Made by a program: the position numbers and the translations under genes
Shown: positions 7,205 through 15,890 of the stretch, piece after piece
Layout: each line of letters begins with the position of its first letter
How positions within the stretch are numbered: the stretch's first letter is position 1
From: Candidatus Zipacnadia bacterium
GTDB taxonomy: Bacteria; Armatimonadota; Zipacnadia; Zipacnadales; UBA5352
Assembly: GCA_029821265.1 (NCBI GenBank)
Contig: JALGTR010000007.1
Span: 1-38,407 of the forward strand
DNA length: 38,407 bases
Reading direction: 5' to 3'
The notes under the pieces: generated by a model
Database searches by the model: none
The model's input: the letters and a program-made list of their open reading frames with translations, nothing else
What the model was told of the DNA's origin: nothing

Positions 7205-8236
7205 ATGGCGCATGAGCAGACCGGGGGCGGGCAGGTCGTGCCTCATGATGCGGCGTGGTGGGAGAAGGACGAGGAGCGCGTGCACTGTCTGTTGTGCCCA
7301 CAGGACTGTCACATCGCGCCAGGACGGGCCGGGATCTGTCGCGTGCGCGAGAACGTTGATGGTGAGCTGAAGACGATCAACTACGCGCAGGTGACCTCGG
7401 CGGGCATGGATCCGATCGAGAAGAAGCCGCTGTACCACTTCTATCCTGGCTCTCAGATCCTGTCGCTGGGCACGTTCGGGTGCAATCTTAGCTGCGCGTT
7501 CTGCCAGAACTACACGATCTCGCAGGGGCAGCCGCCAGTGCAGACGTTGACGCCCGGGGAGGCGGTAAACGCGGCGCTTCGTCAGCGTGACCGCGGGAAC
7601 ATCGGGATCGCGTACACATACAGCGAGCCGATCGTCTGGTATGAGTACGTGCGCGACACGGCCCGGCTGGCTCAGCAGGAGGGCCTCAAGAACGTGCTCG
7701 TGACCAACGGGCTGATCCGCGAGGACCCGCTGGAGGAGCTGCTGCCGCTGATAGACGCGATGAACGTTGACATCAAGGCTATGGACGACGGTTTCTACCG
7801 TAAACTGTGCGGCATCTCCTCTGGCGAGGCCGCGCGGCGGACGGTGGAGATCGCGTTCGGTCGATGCTCCGTGGAGATCACGAACCTGCTTGTAACCGAT
7901 GACAACGACAGCGAGGAAGCGGTGCGCTCGCTGGTGGACTGGGCCGCAAGCGTGTCGCCGGATCTTCCGCTACACCTCTCGGCCTACCGGCCGGCGTATA
8001 AGCATAAGGCTCCGCCGACGCCGATCGCTCGGATACAGAGGGCGGCGGAGATCGCGCGCGAGAAACTGAACTTCGTCTACGTGGGCAACGTGATGGTCGA
8101 GGGAGGCGGCGACACGGTATGTCCCGACTGCCGTGATATCGTCGTTCGGCGGGCCGGATACTTCACCACGAGCAGACTGACCGACGAGGGAACCTGTCCG
8201 CAATGCGGGAGAAGCATTATTAATGTCGCCATCTGA
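7205..8236 (+). CDS. amrS: AmmeMemoRadiSam system radical SAM enzyme
   Basis: A 343-aa radical SAM enzyme. The N-terminus has the family's CLLCPQDCHIAPGRAGIC cysteine cluster. The [4Fe-4S]/SAM site CX3CX2C is GCNLSCAFCQN, followed by YTYSEPIVWYEY, typical of this PflA-like subfamily. The C-terminus carries a rubredoxin-like knuckle pair, CPDC and CPQC. ATG 7205 sits 8 nt after GGAGGAG and is preferred to GTG 7196. The family is named for its usual link to AMMECR1 and MEMO domain proteins; neither occurs in this window, so here it is separated from its usual partners. It overlaps the downstream kinase-like gene by 14 bp. Confidence 0.9.
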   Translation: MAHEQTGGGQVVPHDAAWWEKDEERVHCLLCPQDCHIAPGRAGICRVRENVDGELKTINYAQVTSAGMDPIEKKPLYHFYPGSQILSLGTFGCNLSCAFCQNYTISQGQPPVQTLTPGEAVNAALRQRDRGNIGIAYTYSEPIVWYEYVRDTARLAQQEGLKNVLVTNGLIREDPLEELLPLIDAMNVDIKAMDDGFYRKLCGISSGEAARRTVEIAFGRCSVEITNLLVTDDNDSEEAVRSLVDWAASVSPDLPLHLSAYRPAYKHKAPPTPIARIQRAAEIAREKLNFVYVGNVMVEGGGDTVCPDCRDIVVRRAGYFTTSRLTDEGTCPQCGRSIINVAI

Positions 8237-9920
8237 ACTCGGCGTCCTGGGTATTCGCGAGCGCGCGAGCAACTGGTATCGGCGCGCGCAGCACGTGACA
8301 GGCGTGCTGGTGAGATTCGGATTCGGCTCATTCCTGCAGATGGCCGGGCTTGAGCGCCTGATGCCGGCGCGATGGCGGTCCCAGGAAGAGGCCGAGAAGG
8401 CGGCAATCGACCCTGCAGTGCGGCTTCGCCTGGCCCTCGAGGAGCTCGGGACCACCGCCATCAAGCTCGGTCAGGCGCTGAGCAGTCGCACCGACATCCT
8501 TCCGCTGGAGTACGCGCGTGAGCTGCGCAAGCTGCAGGAGGAAGTCCCGCCGGTCAGCTTCGACGAGGCGAGGCGGGTGGTCGAGCGGGAGCTGGGCCAG
8601 CCGCTCGACGAGCTCTTCCTGGAGTTCGACCCCAAACCCGTGGCATCGGCGTCGCTGTCGCAGGTGCATCGCGCGGTGACCCGCAGCGGCGAGCGCGTGG
8701 CCGTGAAGGTCCAGAAGCCGGGGATTGAGACCCAGGTCGAGACCGACCTTGATATCCTGGTGCGAATCGCGCGGCGGGCCGAGCACTACAGCGAGTGGTG
8801 CCGGGCGCACAACGTTGCCGACACGGCTGAGGAGTTTGCGCGTACCCTTCGTGAGGAGCTGAACTTCATCACGGAGGCCCGCTCGACCGAGCAGCTCGGG
8901 CAGAACATGGCCGATGATGAGAGGGCGTGCGTCCCGAGGATCTACTGGTCGCTCACACGCCGCCGCGTGCTCACGCAGGAGTGGATCGAGGGCATTCGCC
9001 TCGACGAGATCGAAGCTCTCGAACAGGCCGGTGTTGACCGCAGAGAGCTGGCGAACGACTTCGCGGAGCTGATGCTCAAGCAGATCTTCCATGACGGCTA
9101 CTTTCACGCCGACCCACACCCGGGCAACCTGCGGTATACGGCGGACGGGAAGATTGCGTTTCTCGACTGCGGCAACGTCGGGCAGATGGGCAAGCGGATG
9201 CGCGATGCGTTCATCCGGCTACTGATCGCCGTCATCGATCGCGACGCGGAGCAGGTCTTCGACCAGCTCATCGTCATCGGCACGATCAGCGACACGACGA
9301 ACCTTCAGGACCTCGAGGCGGACATGGAGAAGCTGATCAGCCACTACGGCCGGCGGCTCTCGACCTCGGGGCAGCTGGGGGATATGCTCGAGGAGATCAT
9401 GGGGATCATCTTCGAGCACCGGATTCGCATGCCATCAATCTTCCCACAGCTTACACGCGCGCTGGGTCTCACCGAGGGCGTGTGCATCGGGCTGAACCCG
9501 GAGTTCGATTTCGACGTGGCGGCTGGAAACACCGCGCAGATGATCTATCGCGACTGGTTCACGCCGCGTCATATGGTTATGGAGGCGCTGGACATCGTCC
9601 GGCTTCTGCGGCGCTACACGCTGCGCCTGCCCAGGCAGGTGAGCAATGTGCTCTCGCAGGGGTTGGCCGGGGGGCTGACCCTGAAGATCAATCCGACGGG
9701 CATCGAGAAGCCGTTGCAACGTATGGATGTGATGGTCAACCGTCTGTCATTCGGGATTGTCGTGGGCGCGATCATTCTGGCGTCCGCCATCATCTTCACC
9801 AGCGATGTCGCGCAACAGACGGAGGGGCCTGGTCGGCTGCTGTCGATCGTCTACCTGGTGATGGGCGTGGTGCTCGGTGGGTGGCTGCTGCTGTCGATCA
9901 TCCGTTCCGGGCGGCTGTGA
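8223..9920 (+). CDS. ABC1/ADCK/UbiB-family atypical kinase-like membrane protein
   Basis: A 565-aa UbiB-family protein. It shows the KxGQ helix (TTAIKLGQALSSRTDILP), an A-rich nucleotide loop variant (ASASLSQVHRAV), the VAVKVQKPG lysine strand, ELNFITEA, the catalytic HADPHPGN and a metal-binding LDCGNVG (DCG where DFG is usual). Two C-terminal hydrophobic segments (about residues 505-525 and 540-562) are the usual membrane anchors. The family supports isoprenoid-quinone biosynthesis and related lipid metabolism through ATP-dependent activity; quinone work is inferred here. Full length for the family. It starts inside the end of amrS, so the two are translationally coupled. Confidence 0.92.
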   Translation: MSPSELGVLGIRERASNWYRRAQHVTGVLVRFGFGSFLQMAGLERLMPARWRSQEEAEKAAIDPAVRLRLALEELGTTAIKLGQALSSRTDILPLEYARELRKLQEEVPPVSFDEARRVVERELGQPLDELFLEFDPKPVASASLSQVHRAVTRSGERVAVKVQKPGIETQVETDLDILVRIARRAEHYSEWCRAHNVADTAEEFARTLREELNFITEARSTEQLGQNMADDERACVPRIYWSLTRRRVLTQEWIEGIRLDEIEALEQAGVDRRELANDFAELMLKQIFHDGYFHADPHPGNLRYTADGKIAFLDCGNVGQMGKRMRDAFIRLLIAVIDRDAEQVFDQLIVIGTISDTTNLQDLEADMEKLISHYGRRLSTSGQLGDMLEEIMGIIFEHRIRMPSIFPQLTRALGLTEGVCIGLNPEFDFDVAAGNTAQMIYRDWFTPRHMVMEALDIVRLLRRYTLRLPRQVSNVLSQGLAGGLTLKINPTGIEKPLQRMDVMVNRLSFGIVVGAIILASAIIFTSDVAQQTEGPGRLLSIVYLVMGVVLGGWLLLSIIRSGRL

Positions 9921-9952
9921 CGGCGCCGGCATCCTCGTGTGCTGGATCTGCG

Positions 9953-9969
9953 CGGCGCCTCTGGCGCCG
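9953..9969 (+). terminator. Short hairpin after UbiB-like gene
   Basis: CGGCGCC-TCT-GGCGCCG followed by GTTTCG, 32 nt after the stop codon. A possible weak terminator or read-through attenuator before maf. The T-run is only three bases. Confidence 0.4.
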
Positions 9970-10033
9970 GTTTCGATCTTAAGCATGGCGCGGACGATGC
10001 TCGAACCACAGGTGGCGCATCGCGGTCTGAGGT

Positions 10034-10735
10034 ATGACAGAGGACACCGACGCATCGGGAGATCAGCAGACGTTGCGCCCGCGGTTCGCCGGGCGGCTTG
10101 TGCTGGCCTCGGCCTCGCCGAGGCGCAGCGAGCTGCTTAAGCAGATCGGCGTGCGGTTTGAGGTATGCGTATCGAATGTGGCCGAGGAGGCGGACGAGGC
10201 CTCGCTTGAGCCGCACGAGGTGGCGGCCGAGCACGCGCGCGACAAGGCGCTGAAGGTCGCGGCACGGATGCCCGGGCGTCTGGTGCTTGGCGCAGACACG
10301 GTCGTGGTGCTCGACGGTCGTCCGCTGGGCAAGCCGGCTGACCGCGATGAGGCGCGCGCGATGCTGCGGTCGCTGTCGGGTTGCGAGCACGAGGTGATCA
10401 CCGCCGTGGCCCTCGCGGCCGACGAGGGCGAGGGGCCGGCGGTCGTCGCCGAGGATCATGTCGTGACACAGGTATGCTTCCGGAAGCTCTCGGAGGCCGA
10501 GATCGAGGCCTACGTGGCAAGTGGAGAGCCGATGGACAAGGCGGGCGGCTACGGCATTCAGGGCCTCGGTGCGATTCTGGTGCACGAGATACGAGGCTGT
10601 TACTTCAACGTCGTGGGGCTGCCGCTCAGTCGGACGTGGGAGATACTGAGGGAAGTATGGGGAACACTGCCGGCAGGTACGTGGGGCAGCGGCGGGGAGG
10701 TCGTTGGCGGTAGAGGAACGCTTGCAGATCGATGA
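10034..10735 (+). CDS. maf: Maf-family nucleotide pyrophosphatase
   Basis: A 233-aa Maf/Ham1-fold house-cleaning nucleotide pyrophosphatase, which hydrolyses non-canonical or dTTP/UTP-type nucleoside triphosphates to monophosphates. All family marks are present: LVLASASPRRSELL at the start (preceded by a 16-residue extension), LVLGADTVVVLDG, GKPADRDEARAMLRSLSG, and DKAGGYGIQGLGA with the metal-binding region, ending in YFNVVGLPLS. It lies immediately upstream of mreBCD, a gene order also known in Bacillus and other bacteria (Maf was first linked to septum formation). ATG 10034 is used; the ribosome site is weak. Confidence 0.93.
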   Translation: MTEDTDASGDQQTLRPRFAGRLVLASASPRRSELLKQIGVRFEVCVSNVAEEADEASLEPHEVAAEHARDKALKVAARMPGRLVLGADTVVVLDGRPLGKPADRDEARAMLRSLSGCEHEVITAVALAADEGEGPAVVAEDHVVTQVCFRKLSEAEIEAYVASGEPMDKAGGYGIQGLGAILVHEIRGCYFNVVGLPLSRTWEILREVWGTLPAGTWGSGGEVVGGRGTLADR

Positions 10736-10793
10736 CAACCAGGAGGGGCCGCACCGCTCGAGACCGATCAGCTACCCGCGGCCCGGAGGCTCA

Positions 10794-11840
10794 ATGCTGG
10801 CGCGACGCACTTTCAGAGACATAACGCGCTTTTTCGGACGCCTGGTGGGGCGCTTCTCCCGGGACCTGGGAATCGACCTGGGCACGGCGAACACGCTCGT
10901 GCACGTTAAGGGTCGCGGGATCATGCTCCGGGAACCCTCCGTCGTGGCTGTTGACACGACCACCGGCGAGGTCAAGGCGGTCGGTGAGGACGCCAAGCGG
11001 ATGGTCGGCCGCACGCCGACGCAGATCAAGGCCGTGCGGCCGCTGCGCGACGGCGTGATCGCGGACTTCGACACCACCGAGGCGATGCTGCACCACTTCA
11101 TCGACAAGGTGCTCAGCCGCCACCTGTGGGAACACCCTCGGGTGGTCATCGGCGTCCCGTCGGGCATCACGGAGGTCGAGCGACGCGCCGTCGAGGAGGC
11201 GGCGCGGCGGGCGGGCGCATGGTCGGCGCTGGTGATCGAGGAGCCGATGGCTGCCGCGATAGGCGCGGGGATGCCGGTGGTCGAGCCCGTGGGCTCGATG
11301 GTCGTGGACATCGGTGGGGGCACGACGGAGGTCGCGGTCATCTCACTGGGCGGAATCTGCACCGAGCGTTCCATCCGCGTCGCGGGCGAGGAGATGGATG
11401 AGGCGATCGCCGCCTACGTGCGCCACGAGTTGAACCTGTACATCGGCGAGAGCACCGCTGAGGAGATCAAGATACGCATCGGCTCGGCCTTCCCGCTGGC
11501 CGAGGAGATGGAGATGAACATACGCGGCAAGGACCTCGTGACGGGCCTGCCCAAGAGCGTGCGGCTCACGTCACAGCAGGTCCGCGAGGCCATTCGGGAG
11601 CCGCTGGGGATCATCGTGGAGCTGGTGAAGGAGACGCTCGACGAGACGCCGCCCGAACTGGCGGCTGACGTCATGAACCGCGGGATCGTGCTCGCAGGCG
11701 GTGTGGCCCTGCTCCGCGGCCTCGATCAGCTTATCAGCGCCGAGACCGATGTGCCCGTCTACGTGGCCGAGGATCCGCTGACGGCGGTCGTCATCGGCAC
11801 CGCGCGTTACCTCGAGGAGCTTGACGGCTGGTCCATATAG
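10794..11840 (+). CDS. mreB: Rod shape-determining protein MreB
   Basis: A 348-aa bacterial actin that polymerises at the inner membrane and guides the elongasome. ATP-site motifs are intact: DLGIDLGTANTLVHVKGRG (phosphate 1), VVDIGGGTTEVAVISLGG (phosphate 2) and GIVLAGGVALLRGLD (adenosine). GVPSGITEVERRAVEEAARRAGA is diagnostic of MreB. I use ATG 10794, preceded by GGAGG; the track start at 10704 lies inside maf. The N-terminus (MLARRTFRDITRFFGRLVGRF) is a basic, amphipathic helix suitable for membrane binding. mreC follows after 8 nt. Confidence 0.96.
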   Translation: MLARRTFRDITRFFGRLVGRFSRDLGIDLGTANTLVHVKGRGIMLREPSVVAVDTTTGEVKAVGEDAKRMVGRTPTQIKAVRPLRDGVIADFDTTEAMLHHFIDKVLSRHLWEHPRVVIGVPSGITEVERRAVEEAARRAGAWSALVIEEPMAAAIGAGMPVVEPVGSMVVDIGGGTTEVAVISLGGICTERSIRVAGEEMDEAIAAYVRHELNLYIGESTAEEIKIRIGSAFPLAEEMEMNIRGKDLVTGLPKSVRLTSQQVREAIREPLGIIVELVKETLDETPPELAADVMNRGIVLAGGVALLRGLDQLISAETDVPVYVAEDPLTAVVIGTARYLEELDGWSI

Positions 11841-11848
11841 GAGGCACG

Positions 11849-12691
11849 ATGCGAAGTACCCGCACGGCGCAGTTCCGCTGGGAGCCGATCCTGTTGATGG
11901 TGGCGGTCGCGATTGCGCTCACCGTTCTTCAGCATCGTGCGTCCGGGGGGCGCACGGCCAGCTTCCCGGTGCGGATCGCCAGTCGCGTCGTATTGCCGGT
12001 ACAGTCGGCGATGGTCGCCGGAGGCGATATACTCAGCCGCATGACCACCGCCGCGTTCAGCGACAGGGCAGCGCTGCTGGCCGAGAACGAGGAGCTCCGA
12101 CGGCGCGTAGCTGAGGCCGAGGCCGATAAGCTGGCGATGCTCACATACTACCACCAGAACCGCGCGATGAAGGAGAAGCTTGGCTGGGACGCGACGGGCC
12201 AGTTCGACGGCACGGCAGCGCGGGTGATCGACTGGAGCAGTGGGCCGAGTCGCAGGCAGGTGACCATCGAGGCGAACCGGGAGCTCGAGCGGGGCAACAT
12301 CGTTCGGACCGCTCGGGGTCTGGTGGGGCGCGTGATTGAAGCCCAGGGCAGACGTGGGGTCGTCGTGCTCCTTATTGATGCCGAGCACGCGGTGGCGGCC
12401 CGGATTCTGCGCGCCGGCGGCGATCATGGGATCGTCTACGCGGCGCCCGACGCCGGACGGGGCGAGCAGATGCTGATGCTGAGCAAGCTCCCGACCAACG
12501 CCGACGTACGCCAGGGCGATCGCGTGGTCAGCTCGGGGCTCGGCGGCGTCTACCCGCCGGACCTGCCGATCGGCGTGGTCGTGAGCGTGGAACGTTCGCC
12601 CGTGAACGCTGCGTCCATCGTCGCCTACGTCAGGCCGTACGCGGATTTCGAGCATCTCGACTACGTCCGGGTCATACGCCGCGGCGAGTGA
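11849..12691 (+). CDS. mreC: Rod shape-determining protein MreC
   Basis: A 280-aa bitopic protein of the elongasome. It has a short cytoplasmic start, one transmembrane helix (about residues 13-28, ILLMVAVAIALTVL), a coiled coil (about 65-105, LLAENEELRRRVAEAEADK) and the periplasmic beta-barrel pair seen in MreC. Typical segments are RGLVGRVIEAQGRRGVVVLLID, MLMLSKLPTNADVRQGDRVVSSGLGGVYPPDLPIGVVVSV. Length is normal for the family. It is tightly linked to mreB and mreD, so the three are co-expressed. Confidence 0.95.
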   Translation: MRSTRTAQFRWEPILLMVAVAIALTVLQHRASGGRTASFPVRIASRVVLPVQSAMVAGGDILSRMTTAAFSDRAALLAENEELRRRVAEAEADKLAMLTYYHQNRAMKEKLGWDATGQFDGTAARVIDWSSGPSRRQVTIEANRELERGNIVRTARGLVGRVIEAQGRRGVVVLLIDAEHAVAARILRAGGDHGIVYAAPDAGRGEQMLMLSKLPTNADVRQGDRVVSSGLGGVYPPDLPIGVVVSVERSPVNAASIVAYVRPYADFEHLDYVRVIRRGE

Positions 12692-12772
12692 CCCGGCGCC
12701 CACACAGCGAACTCCATTTCTGCGCGGCGGGCATCAGCTCCGCTCTCGCCGCATCCGAGGACGATCAGCTCT

Positions 12773-13249
12773 TTGCTTTACGTCGCGCACAGCATTCTGC
12801 TGGTGATCGCCGTCGCCATCGAGCGCACCTGGCCGGGCTGGCTGCTTGTGCAGGGCCAGGGCCCGGAGGTGGTCGTGGCGGCGATCGTCGGCATTGCGCT
12901 GAGCGCAGGACCGGTCGCTGGCTGCTTCGGCGGTCTGGTGGGCGCGCTGCTGCTTGGCGGTGTCGAGGGGGCATGGCTTGGTGGAGCATTCGTGGCGTAC
13001 ATGTCCCTCGGCGTGATCGTCGGCCTCATGCGTGGCAGCCTGCTGGCCGAGCGCGTGCTGGTCGCCTGTCTGATCGTCGTGGTTGCGACGCCACTGGTGG
13101 AGCTTGTTCGCATGCTCTTCGCCGCCCCGCCGAGCCCGACGCCGTGGCTGGTGCGGGTGCTCGTTGAAGCGCCCTACAGCGCCCTTGTCGCCGCTCCGAT
13201 CTACGCTGGCTTCCGAGCGATCACGAATCTGCTCGAGCCGGAGCACTGA
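12773..13249 (+). CDS. mreD: Rod shape-determining protein MreD
   Basis: A 158-aa polytopic membrane protein with about five hydrophobic segments. Its position after mreC and the pattern GPEVVVAAIVGIALSAGPVAGCFGGLVGALLLGG (the MreD glycine-rich helix pair) support the call. No ATG is available in frame between the mreC stop and the first helix, so TTG 12773 is the best start. The Shine-Dalgarno there is weak, and the first helix would be almost at the N-terminus. MreD sequences are poorly conserved, so the call rests partly on context. kdsB starts 17 nt downstream; the usual followers mrdA (PBP2) and rodA are not here. Confidence 0.85.
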   Translation: MLYVAHSILLVIAVAIERTWPGWLLVQGQGPEVVVAAIVGIALSAGPVAGCFGGLVGALLLGGVEGAWLGGAFVAYMSLGVIVGLMRGSLLAERVLVACLIVVVATPLVELVRMLFAAPPSPTPWLVRVLVEAPYSALVAAPIYAGFRAITNLLEPEH

Positions 13250-13266
13250 GACGCGGAGGTTTGCGT

Positions 13267-14046
13267 ATGTCTGATCGATCGATCGTCGGGATGATCCCGG
13301 CGCGCTACGAGTCCACGAGGCTGCCCGGGAAGGTCCTGCTGGACCTCGCCGGTAAGCCCATGATCCAGCGGGTCTACGAGCGCTGTCGGGAGGCGAAGCT
13401 TCTCGACGACGTCGTCGTCGCAACTGACGATGAACGGGTCCTCGAGGCGGTCAGGGCGTTTGGGGGCAATGTCGAGATGACCCGCCGCGAGCATTCGTCG
13501 GGGACCGACCGGTTGGCCGAGCTTGCCGGGCGCCGGGACTGCGACGTGATCGTCAACATCCAGGGCGATGAGCCGATGATCGAGCCCGAGGCGATCGATG
13601 CGGCGGTCGAGCCATTCCTCGAGGACGATGACCTGCAGATGGCCACGATTGCGACGCCGATCAGGGATCTCGAGGAGCATCTCGATCCGGCGGCGGTGAA
13701 GGTCGTTGTGGACGCAGATGGCTGGGCGCTCTACTTCTCGCGCGCGCCGATCCCCTTCTTCCGCCTCGATCCCGGCGCCGAAGAGCCCGAGAGCCCGAGG
13801 GAGCACCCGAGGTCAAAGTTGCGGCCACTCAAGCATATCGGGCTCTACGTCTATCGCCGACCGATGCTTCTGTGGTATGCCGCGCAGCCGCAATCGAGGC
13901 TGGAGCTGACCGAGGGCCTCGAACAGCTTCGCGTGCTGGAGGCGGGCCGCCGCATTCGCGTGGTGCAGGTGCAGTACTCGCCGATTGGCGTTGACACGCC
14001 TGAGGACCTCGAGCGCGTGCGCGCAATGCTTGCGGAGGTCGAGTGA
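13267..14046 (+). CDS. kdsB: 3-deoxy-manno-octulosonate cytidylyltransferase (CMP-KDO synthetase)
   Basis: A 259-aa enzyme that couples CTP and KDO to CMP-KDO, the activated sugar for lipopolysaccharide inner core. The nucleotide loop GMIPARYESTRLPGKVLLDLAGKPMIQ, VVVATDD, RREHSSGTDRLAE and NIQGDEPMIEP are diagnostic, as is the YFSRAPIPF segment. ATG 13267 is 7 nt after GGAGG; the track TTG at 13261 would be too close. It is followed directly by kdsA, the stop and start lying 2 nt apart. Together with KdsA and KdsD it implies a KDO-containing outer membrane. Confidence 0.95.
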   Translation: MSDRSIVGMIPARYESTRLPGKVLLDLAGKPMIQRVYERCREAKLLDDVVVATDDERVLEAVRAFGGNVEMTRREHSSGTDRLAELAGRRDCDVIVNIQGDEPMIEPEAIDAAVEPFLEDDDLQMATIATPIRDLEEHLDPAAVKVVVDADGWALYFSRAPIPFFRLDPGAEEPESPREHPRSKLRPLKHIGLYVYRRPMLLWYAAQPQSRLELTEGLEQLRVLEAGRRIRVVQVQYSPIGVDTPEDLERVRAMLAEVE

Positions 14047-14048
14047 GG

Positions 14049-14882
14049 ATGGCCGACGTCAAAGAGGTCGTGATCCGTGAGCCCGACTGCGTGATAGGAG
14101 GGCGTGATCTCGCGATCATCGCCGGCCCGTGCCTCGTCGAGGATGAGAAGACCACCGTCGCGATCGCGGAGGAACTCGCCGCGATCTGCGACCGACTGAA
14201 GGTGCCGTTCGTCTTCAAAGCCTCCTACGACAAGGCAAACCGCACCTCGGTGGATTCCGAGCGCGGTCTGGGCTGGCAGCAGGGGCTGGAGATCCTCGCG
14301 CGGGTGGGGGAGACGGTGGATGTGCCCGTGCTCTCCGATGTCCACGACGTGCTTCAGGTGCCGCTGGCGATGCAGGCCCTGGACGCGCTACAGGTGCCCG
14401 CATTCCTGTCTCGGCAGACGGATCTGCTGGTTGCCTGCGGGGAGACGGAGCTTCCCGTCAACATCAAGAAGGGGCAGTTCCTGGCCCCGGAGGACATGGA
14501 GCACTCGATCAAGAAGGTCACCTCCACCGGGAACCACCGCGTGATGGTGACCGAGCGGGGGACAACGTTCGGATACCACAACCTCGTGGTGGACATGCGT
14601 GGGCTGCCCATAATGCGCAGGCTGGGCTACCCGGTGGTCTTCGACGCAACGCATTCGGTGCAGCTCCCCGGCGGCGGCTGCGGCGTGTCTGCCGGTCAGC
14701 GCGAGTACGCGCCCGTGCTGGCGCGTGCCGCTGTGGCGGTGGGGATCGACGCGGTCTTCATGGAGGTCCACCCGGATCCGGACAACGCCCCCTGCGACGG
14801 ACCGAATATGATCCCTCTGGCGGAGGTTGAGGATGTCATCAGGCGTCTTCTCTCTGTCCGCCGGGCGGTCGGGAATGTCTGA
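14049..14882 (+). CDS. kdsA: 3-deoxy-8-phosphooctulonate synthase (KDO-8-P synthase)
   Basis: A 277-aa DAHP-synthase-superfamily TIM barrel that condenses arabinose-5-phosphate with phosphoenolpyruvate. Diagnostic segments are FKASYDKANRTS, LSRQTDLLVACG, NIKKGQFLAPEDM, RGTTFGYHNLVVDMR, DATHSVQLPGG and MEVHPDPDNAPCDGPNMI. The N-terminal IAGPC carries the Cys that is a metal ligand in Aquifex-type (class II, metal-dependent) enzymes, where E. coli has Asn; so this is probably metal-dependent. GTG 14043 overlapping the kdsB stop is an alternative start. It overlaps kdsD by 8 bp. Confidence 0.95.
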   Translation: MADVKEVVIREPDCVIGGRDLAIIAGPCLVEDEKTTVAIAEELAAICDRLKVPFVFKASYDKANRTSVDSERGLGWQQGLEILARVGETVDVPVLSDVHDVLQVPLAMQALDALQVPAFLSRQTDLLVACGETELPVNIKKGQFLAPEDMEHSIKKVTSTGNHRVMVTERGTTFGYHNLVVDMRGLPIMRRLGYPVVFDATHSVQLPGGGCGVSAGQREYAPVLARAAVAVGIDAVFMEVHPDPDNAPCDGPNMIPLAEVEDVIRRLLSVRRAVGNV

Positions 14883-15882
14883 GGCGATCACGAGTATGAC
14901 TGACGCTGAAGCGATTCTGCAGCAGGCTCGCAGGACGCTTGATATCGAAAGCCGCGCAATTGAGTGTGTGCGCGATCGGCTTGACGGGGCGTTCGTCGAG
15001 GCCGTGCGCATGCTGCTCGAGATGCGGGGGCGTGCGATCGTGTGTGGCATCGGCAAGTCCGGCGCAATGGGCCGTAAGCTCGCGGCCACGTTGGCCAGCA
15101 CCGGCACGCCGGCGTACTTCATGCACGCCGCCGAAGCCGTCCACGGCGATCTCGGGATGCTCAGCTCCGAAGACATCGCGGTGCTGATTACGAACTCCGG
15201 GGAGACCGATGAGATCGTGCGGATTCTGCCGCTGATCAAGCGACGCGGCGCCGGCACCATCGCCATCTGCGGACGCCGCGAATCGACGGTGGGCCGTGCG
15301 GTGGACGTGTTGCTCGACGCCTCGGTCGAGCGTGAGGCCTGTCCGCTGAACCTCGCACCGACATCCAGCGCAGTGGCCGAGCTGGCGCTCGGCGACGCGC
15401 TCGCCATGGCGCTGATGGCCGCGCGCGGCTTCTCCGCCGAGGATTTCGGGCAGACGCACCCCGGCGGCGCGCTCGGGCGACGCGTGCTGCTGACGGTCGA
15501 TGATGTCATGCACGGCGACGGTGACAACCCGACGGTCCCGCCGGACGCGACCGTCGAGGAGGCACTGCTGGCGATGACCAACGCGGCCGTGCGCGGCGCA
15601 GTAACCATCGTCGATGACGACGGGAAGCTGCTCGGGCTCTTCACGGACGGCGACTTTCGGCGTGTGGTCCAGAGGGAGCGTAACCGCGACGCCCTGATGG
15701 AGCGCCCGATCCGCGAGGTGATGACCACTGAGCCCACCGTGGTTCGCTCGGGCACGCTGGCGATCGATGCCCTGAACCTGATGGACGAGCGGGAGTTCGA
15801 CAACGTTCCGGTGATCGACGCCGAGGGGCGCGCGGTGGGGATGCTCGACATCCAGGACCTGATGAAGGCCGGACTGGTCTGA
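14875..15882 (+). CDS. kdsD: Arabinose-5-phosphate isomerase (KdsD/KpsF family)
   Basis: A 335-aa enzyme converting ribulose-5-phosphate to arabinose-5-phosphate for KDO synthesis. It has an N-terminal SIS domain (CGIGKSGAMGRKLAATLASTGTPAYFMHAAEAVHGDLGM, LITNSGETDEIV, GFSAEDFGQTHPGGALGRR) and two C-terminal CBS domains (about residues 210-330, VDDVMHG..., IREVMTTEPTVV...), the normal full architecture. ATG 14875 overlaps the kdsA stop; ATG 14896 is an alternative giving 328 aa, nearer the E. coli length. The order kdsB-kdsA-kdsD is clear, but no HAD-type kdsC follows. Instead a metallophosphatase gene starts 8 nt after its stop. Confidence 0.95.
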   Translation: MSEAITSMTDAEAILQQARRTLDIESRAIECVRDRLDGAFVEAVRMLLEMRGRAIVCGIGKSGAMGRKLAATLASTGTPAYFMHAAEAVHGDLGMLSSEDIAVLITNSGETDEIVRILPLIKRRGAGTIAICGRRESTVGRAVDVLLDASVEREACPLNLAPTSSAVAELALGDALAMALMAARGFSAEDFGQTHPGGALGRRVLLTVDDVMHGDGDNPTVPPDATVEEALLAMTNAAVRGAVTIVDDDGKLLGLFTDGDFRRVVQRERNRDALMERPIREVMTTEPTVVRSGTLAIDALNLMDEREFDNVPVIDAEGRAVGMLDIQDLMKAGLV

Positions 15883-15890
15883 GCGAGAGC

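Noticed and set aside
5327-7438. Long minus-strand frame (703 aa)
   Set aside because: Covers three supported plus-strand genes, two terminator hairpins and a promoter; the translation has no protein-like motif.
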